64,000 nucleotides of DNA. Origin: Legionella longbeachae (GTDB lineage Bacteria; Pseudomonadota; Gammaproteobacteria; Legionellales; Legionellaceae). Of this stretch, positions 59,548 to 64,000 are shown piece by piece (the stretch's first letter is position 1; every line of letters begins with the position of its first letter). Where the stretch lies: NCBI RefSeq assembly GCF_004283175.1, contig NZ_RXNW01000005.1:1-64000 (forward strand), read 5' to 3'. The position numbers and the translations under genes are program-made. The notes beneath the pieces are model-generated. The model saw nothing but the letters and a program-made list of their open reading frames with translations, searched no databases and had not been told where the DNA came from.

Positions 59548-61083
59548 CTATTCTGCTGCAAAGCCTTTTGATGCACTGGCAAACGTTGGTTTTGCGAACC
59601 AAATTATGATGAGTAAAAATACGAAAATCCAGGCTGCAAGCCTAAAAATATCGTTGGTAGCTAACATATAGGCCTGGTTAATGACAGTAGTATAGAGAAC
59701 TCCAAAGCTTTGTTTTCCTGATATGCCTAGCGTATGCAGTTGTTCTGTAGTTTTTTGAACCAAAGGATTATAGACGGTTATTTGCTCAACAAGCTGACTT
59801 TGATGAAATGCTTCCCTATTGTTCCACAAAGTGAGACTGATTGATGTGCCAAAACTACTGCCCAGGATACGGAAGAAATTAGCAAGTCCCAAGGCACTGG
59901 CTAGTCGTTCAGGGGGGAGCTCAGCTAAAATTAAAGCGATTAATGGCGTAAAGAAAAATGCAAGCCCAATTCCCTGAAGGAACCGGGGTTCAATTAATTG
60001 GGTAAAACCTATACCTGTGTAAAAAGTAGACTGCCACATCGAAGTGAGTGTAAATACAATAAAACCAATACTAATAATGATACGCAAATCAAATTTACCC
60101 ATGTAGTTACCAACAATAGGCGTTAAAAAAAAGGGTAAGACTCCTACTGGGGCAACGGCAAGACCCGCCCAGGTTGGAGTGTAGCCCATTTGTGTTTGTA
60201 GCCATAATGGGAAAATAACCACCGTGGCAAAATAAACAAGAAAGCCCAAAGTAAGGCTGATCGTTCCTATTGAAAAATTTCGCTGGGTAAATAAACGTAA
60301 ATCGATAATAGGATTATTTTGCGTGAGAAGCCAAACAACTAAGAAGCTTAGTGTCACTGTGGAGATAATTGCTAAAGTAATAATAAAATTTGAATGAAAC
60401 CAGTCGGAGTCGTATCCTTTATCGAGCAAAACTTGCAAACATCCAATACCAATAGTTAATAACAATAAGCCTATGAAATCAATGGGCAATTTGGCAGTGG
60501 GGCTTTCCCTGCCAGTGAGTGTAATCATAGTGAAGATAACAGAAAAGATTCCAACGGGCAGGTTAATATAAAAAATCCATGGCCAAGTATAATTGTCAGT
60601 GATGATTCCTCCCATAATGGGGCCAAATATTGGTCCAACAACTGCAGTCATAGCCCATATGCCGGTAGCCAGGCCTCTTTTTTCTGGAGGATAGTTAGCA
60701 AGTAAAATACTTTGTGATAATGGAATCATAGGACCTGAAACAGCACCTTGAACTACCCGAAAAAAAACCAGCATTTCTAAATTCATAGATAATCCACAAA
60801 GTACGGAAGCGATTGTAAACAATGCGGTGGAAAAAACAAAAAGACGAACTTCGCCAAATCGTTTTGCAAGCCACCCTGTAAGCGGTAGCATAATTGCTTG
60901 ACTGACTGCAAATGAGGTGATAACCCACGTACCATTGTCAGGACTTACCCCTAGATCTCCTGCAATAGTCGGAATGGCTACGTTGGCAATAGAAATATCC
61001 AGGACATTCATAAAAATTGCTAAAGACAATGAAACGGTCATCAATACCAATCTACTGCCGGTAAGAGGTGGTAGATCAGTCAT
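59548..61083 (-). CDS. emrB: EmrB-type MFS multidrug transporter (DHA2)
   Basis: 511-residue, about 14-TM drug:H+ antiporter. ANVAIPTIAGDLGVSPDNGTWVITSF, WLAKRFGEVRLF (motif A) and the motif C region GIWAMTAVVGPIFGPIMGG are typical of EmrB. It starts with a 1-nt overlap (TAATG) on the EmrA-like gene, and is third in the OMF-emrA-emrB operon. Confidence 0.92.
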   Translation of the reverse strand: MTDLPPLTGSRLVLMTVSLSLAIFMNVLDISIANVAIPTIAGDLGVSPDNGTWVITSFAVSQAIMLPLTGWLAKRFGEVRLFVFSTALFTIASVLCGLSMNLEMLVFFRVVQGAVSGPMIPLSQSILLANYPPEKRGLATGIWAMTAVVGPIFGPIMGGIITDNYTWPWIFYINLPVGIFSVIFTMITLTGRESPTAKLPIDFIGLLLLTIGIGCLQVLLDKGYDSDWFHSNFIITLAIISTVTLSFLVVWLLTQNNPIIDLRLFTQRNFSIGTISLTLGFLVYFATVVIFPLWLQTQMGYTPTWAGLAVAPVGVLPFFLTPIVGNYMGKFDLRIIISIGFIVFTLTSMWQSTFYTGIGFTQLIEPRFLQGIGLAFFFTPLIALILAELPPERLASALGLANFFRILGSSFGTSISLTLWNNREAFHQSQLVEQITVYNPLVQKTTEQLHTLGISGKQSFGVLYTTVINQAYMLATNDIFRLAAWIFVFLLIIIWFAKPTFASASKGFAAE

Positions 61084-62285
61084 TATGTTTTACTCCTGGG
61101 TAAGGACATGTCTGGGGCGTTCGCTTGCAAAATGTCGTTAATGAGAGGTTCTACATCTGCTAACTGTTTTTTGTAAACGTTTGTTTCAAATTTAAATTCG
61201 GGCTCTGGTTTTTGAGGGAGCCTGCTTCCCTTTAAATTGTGAATATTAATGGTAACGCGCATAGACAATCCTAATTGCAGTGGGTTCTTTTTCAATTCAT
61301 CAGGATCCAAATTTATGCGAACAGGAAGTCTTTGTACTATTTTAATCCAATTTCCGGTTGCATTTTGTGGTGGTAATAATGCAAAAGCTGAACCTGTTCC
61401 TGCATTTAATCCAACAACTTTGCCATGATATGTAATCCCAGGATATGCATCAGCATAAATAGTAACGGGCTGACCAATACGGATATCATTGAGATCAGAT
61501 TCTTTATAATTTGCATCAATCCAGGTATCGTTTAGCGGAATAATTGCTAACATTACAGAATTCATTGATACTTGCTGACCTGGCTGAACACTACGTTTAG
61601 CAACATAACCGGTAATGGGGGCTTTAATAGTTGTTCTTTGTAAGTCCAGATAAGCCTTTTTTAAATTTGCTTTGGCAGTTTCTACAAGCGGATGAGTATA
61701 GAGTTGTGCATTTTCGACTAGGGCCAGAGCTGCATCTAGTTGATGCAATGAAAGATCATAGGTTGCTTCTGCAGCTTCCAAGGCAGTTTTATAGTGCTGC
61801 ATTTCTTCACGGGATACGGCGCGATTACCTATTAATCCTTGTCGTCGTTTCAAATCAAGTTGGGCTTGAATTAAATTGGCTTTATCCAAAATTACTTTTT
61901 GTCGAGCCTGGGCTGCATTTTCAAAATATTGGCGAACTTGGCGGACGGATTGAGCCAAATCTGCTTTAGCTTTTTGTAAAGCAACTTTATAATCTGCAGA
62001 ATCCAATTTAATTATCGTTTGCCCTTCAGTAACTAATTGAGTTTCATCGGTATTTATTTCAACGACTGTCCCTGCAACTTGCGGCATGAGTTGTACCATA
62101 TTGCCGTTGATATATGCATCATCTGTGTAAAGTTCAAATTGCCCCCAAATCAACCAATACGTAAGCCATAGAAAAGCAATAAATAAAAAGACACCGCCGA
62201 GAATTAGCATGGCGACCTTGCGTTTGTGTAAGGTTTCTGGCGTTGTCCCTTCTTTTTTAGTTTCAGTTTCTTTATTTTCAGCCAT
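61083..62285 (-). CDS. emrA: EmrA-type membrane fusion protein
   Basis: 400 residues with one N-terminal TM helix (about 28-50) and the HlyD domains: YTDDAYINGNMVQLMPQVAGTV is the classical EmrA start of the periplasmic part, then a long coiled-coil hairpin (about 105-215) and IKAPITGYVAKRSVQPGQ. Four nt after the OMF gene. It links EmrB to the outer membrane channel. Confidence 0.92.
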   Translation of the reverse strand: MAENKETETKKEGTTPETLHKRKVAMLILGGVFLFIAFLWLTYWLIWGQFELYTDDAYINGNMVQLMPQVAGTVVEINTDETQLVTEGQTIIKLDSADYKVALQKAKADLAQSVRQVRQYFENAAQARQKVILDKANLIQAQLDLKRRQGLIGNRAVSREEMQHYKTALEAAEATYDLSLHQLDAALALVENAQLYTHPLVETAKANLKKAYLDLQRTTIKAPITGYVAKRSVQPGQQVSMNSVMLAIIPLNDTWIDANYKESDLNDIRIGQPVTIYADAYPGITYHGKVVGLNAGTGSAFALLPPQNATGNWIKIVQRLPVRINLDPDELKKNPLQLGLSMRVTINIHNLKGSRLPQKPEPEFKFETNVYKKQLADVEPLINDILQANAPDMSLPRSKT

Positions 62286-62288
62286 GTT

Positions 62289-63698
62289 CTAGAGTTCTCC
62301 ACCTAAAGCTGTTAATAAAGCGATAAAAGCTTGTTTCTGACGAGTTTGTAACTGTTGCAACGTCGCTTTTTGCTGTATTAATAATTGTTTTATTTCAATA
62401 AGTTGGGGATAATCAATAATTCCTTGAGTATATCGTGCTTGGAACAGTTTGTAATTGGATTCTGTAATGTTGAATGCCTGGTTTTGTGCTGCAATTTGTG
62501 TGTTAAGTGTTTTTAAGGTAGATAATTGATCACTAACCTGTTGTAAGGAATTTAAAATTGTTTGATTATATTGATTCACTGCAAGTTCGAATTGTGTGTA
62601 GCTTACGCCAAGGTTTGCTCGCCTGGCACCTAAATCAAAAATAGGTAAATCAATAGCGGCGCTTGCATTGTCATTTTCAAACCATATATTAAAGGCCTTA
62701 TTAAAATAAACGCTTTGTACGCTTAATAAACCCCTCAAATTTATATTAGGAAAAAATGCAGTTTTAGCGACATTAATTTGATGGGCTGCTGATTCTGTAA
62801 GTGCACGTGCCGAAGCAATATCAGGTCGTTGCGCAAGAATATTTGCAGGAATTATTTTGGGGAGGACAAGTTGCTTTTTGTCATAGGTGAAAGCAGCAAC
62901 ATCAACTTGAGTGGTAAAAGGATTTTTTCCCATTAATACAGCAAGTTGATGGCGTGATTGCATTTCTGCTCGTTTGAAATCTTCAACAGAGAGTATGGCT
63001 GTTTGGTAATTTGCTAACGCCGTTTTTACTGGAATATTTGATGCAATGCCTTGTTTTGCACGGTCTAAAATGATGTCTGCAAGTTGTTTTAGCAACCGTA
63101 CATTTTCTTGTGCTAAGCGTTGCTGGATAATACTATTTTGTATTTCAAAATAAGTTGTTGCAACTGCGGCACTCAATACCAGTCTGGTTTCAGCCAGATC
63201 CATTCGTGTGGCAAAAGACTCACTGATTTTGCTTGCCAGGTTTTCCCTGTTTTTTCCCCAGAAATCAAGTTCATAATTAAATTGGAAACCTATTTCTGCA
63301 ATGTTTGCTTGATTGACCCTTGTTAGAAGAGGTCGTATATCCGGAGGTATGGTTCCACGAATGGGGAAGTATGCTTTTTCTAAATAGCCATCAAGATTAA
63401 TTGCCGGCCAAAGAGTAGAATAGGCTATTTTTGCAAGCTGTTGGGAACGATCAACTCGTGCCTTGGCACTATGGATATTGGGAGCGTCATTTAGGGCTAT
63501 AGAAATGAGCTGGTCTAATTGTGGATCATTAAAATGTTTAAAATAAGATCTTGATTTATTTTTAGGAATTCTATAAATATGCTTCACAGATAAATTATCC
63601 GTTTTAATGGGCTTTGTCTTGGTCTGAATTTCACCAAATAAAGAACAACCCGTTACGGTTAACGCGGTTAATAGGCTGATGATGAAGGTTATGCGCAC
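62289..63698 (-). CDS. Outer membrane efflux lipoprotein
   Basis: 469-residue TolC/NodT-like factor with a lipoprotein signal (MRITFIISLLTALTVTGC, Cys18) and two efflux domains, including ILAQRPDIASARALTESAAHQ. First gene of the minus-strand tripartite EmrAB operon, which therefore carries its own outer membrane channel. Confidence 0.92.
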   Translation of the reverse strand: MRITFIISLLTALTVTGCSLFGEIQTKTKPIKTDNLSVKHIYRIPKNKSRSYFKHFNDPQLDQLISIALNDAPNIHSAKARVDRSQQLAKIAYSTLWPAINLDGYLEKAYFPIRGTIPPDIRPLLTRVNQANIAEIGFQFNYELDFWGKNRENLASKISESFATRMDLAETRLVLSAAVATTYFEIQNSIIQQRLAQENVRLLKQLADIILDRAKQGIASNIPVKTALANYQTAILSVEDFKRAEMQSRHQLAVLMGKNPFTTQVDVAAFTYDKKQLVLPKIIPANILAQRPDIASARALTESAAHQINVAKTAFFPNINLRGLLSVQSVYFNKAFNIWFENDNASAAIDLPIFDLGARRANLGVSYTQFELAVNQYNQTILNSLQQVSDQLSTLKTLNTQIAAQNQAFNITESNYKLFQARYTQGIIDYPQLIEIKQLLIQQKATLQQLQTRQKQAFIALLTALGGEL

Positions 63699-63871
63699 AT
63701 TTAAATCCCTTTTTGTATCAGGTTTCGTACTTTATCAACATTTTAAAAGAAAAACATTAAGGATCAACTGACTAATTGATAATGAATAGAATTTATGGGT
63801 TTCTAAGTTTATAAAATATGAACTAGAATAATTTAAGTAACACTAAATAAAAAGTAAAAGAGAGGAATATC

Positions 63872-64000
63872 ATGGATATATTAAAAAAAATAGTGATGAT
63901 GGGTATTGTTTTGACAACACTTGGGTTCTTAAGCGCTTGTGGAACTGTAAATGGATTTGGTAAAGATGTATCTCATGTGGGTAAAGATATACAAAGAGCA
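63872..64000 (+). CDS. Entericidin-like small lipoprotein (partial)
   Basis: The window ends inside this gene after 43 codons. Signal peptide and lipobox (GFLSACGTVN, Cys23) are followed by a glycine-rich GKDVSHVGKDIQR pattern as in EcnA/EcnB entericidins. AGAGG precedes the ATG. The 173-nt gap to the divergent efflux operon holds AT-rich promoter-like sequence but no definite signal. Confidence 0.75.
   Translation, partial: MDILKKIVMMGIVLTTLGFLSACGTVNGFGKDVSHVGKDIQRA

Overview
The window is bacterial chromosome from a gammaproteobacterium, almost certainly a Legionella species. The evidence is AT-rich composition, ribosomal and RNA polymerase proteins close to the gammaproteobacterial type, a Legionella-style PmrA box in front of an effector-like gene, a very-long-chain fatty acid locus that fits Legionella lipid A, and several Legionella-type hypothetical proteins. 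I cannot name the species.

Positions 1-31655 are core translation and transcription machinery, all on the plus strand: the 3' end of an rRNA operon (5S), tRNA-Thr/Tyr/Gly/Thr, tuf copy 1, tRNA-Trp, secE-nusG, rplKAJL-rpoBC, the str operon (rpsL-rpsG-fusA-tuf copy 2), then the S10, spc and alpha operons without interruption to rplQ and a strong terminator at about 31631-31655. Regulatory elements visible here are an L10 leader, an rplL-rpoB hairpin, an rpsL promoter whose -35 lies in a hairpin loop, and an extended -10 promoter before rplN.

Positions 31656-33206 are decayed accessory DNA: a frameshifted, internally deleted IS110/IS1111-family transposase on the minus strand, bracketed by perfect 13-bp inverted repeats. 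Then come ssb (minus), an unusual in-frame MerR-QueF fusion behind a MerR-type promoter, and two tandem related proteins. The first of these has a caspase-like His/Cys motif pair and a near-consensus tandem PmrA box upstream, so it is a likely Dot/Icm effector. A YajR-type MFS transporter follows on the minus strand.

Positions 38616-44226 are a lipid A very-long-chain acyl locus: FabL-type enoyl-ACP reductase, AcpXL-like carrier protein, a fused double-hotdog dehydratase, an intact ketosynthase, a second ketosynthase lacking the catalytic cysteine, and an LpxL-family acyltransferase. It resembles the rhizobial acpXL-fabZXL-fabF2XL-fabF1XL-lpxXL cluster.

Positions 44246-52930 hold a large helical effector candidate, dapF with the small lipoprotein gene lptM, a carboxylesterase, ratA-rnfH, bamE divergent from fur, and a membrane adenylate cyclase divergent from a metallo-beta-lactamase-fold hydrolase. 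Positions 53262-63698 carry two complete tripartite efflux systems: RND pump-adaptor-outer membrane factor (plus strand) and outer membrane factor-EmrA-EmrB (minus strand), with a small secreted protein between. The window ends inside an entericidin-like lipoprotein gene.
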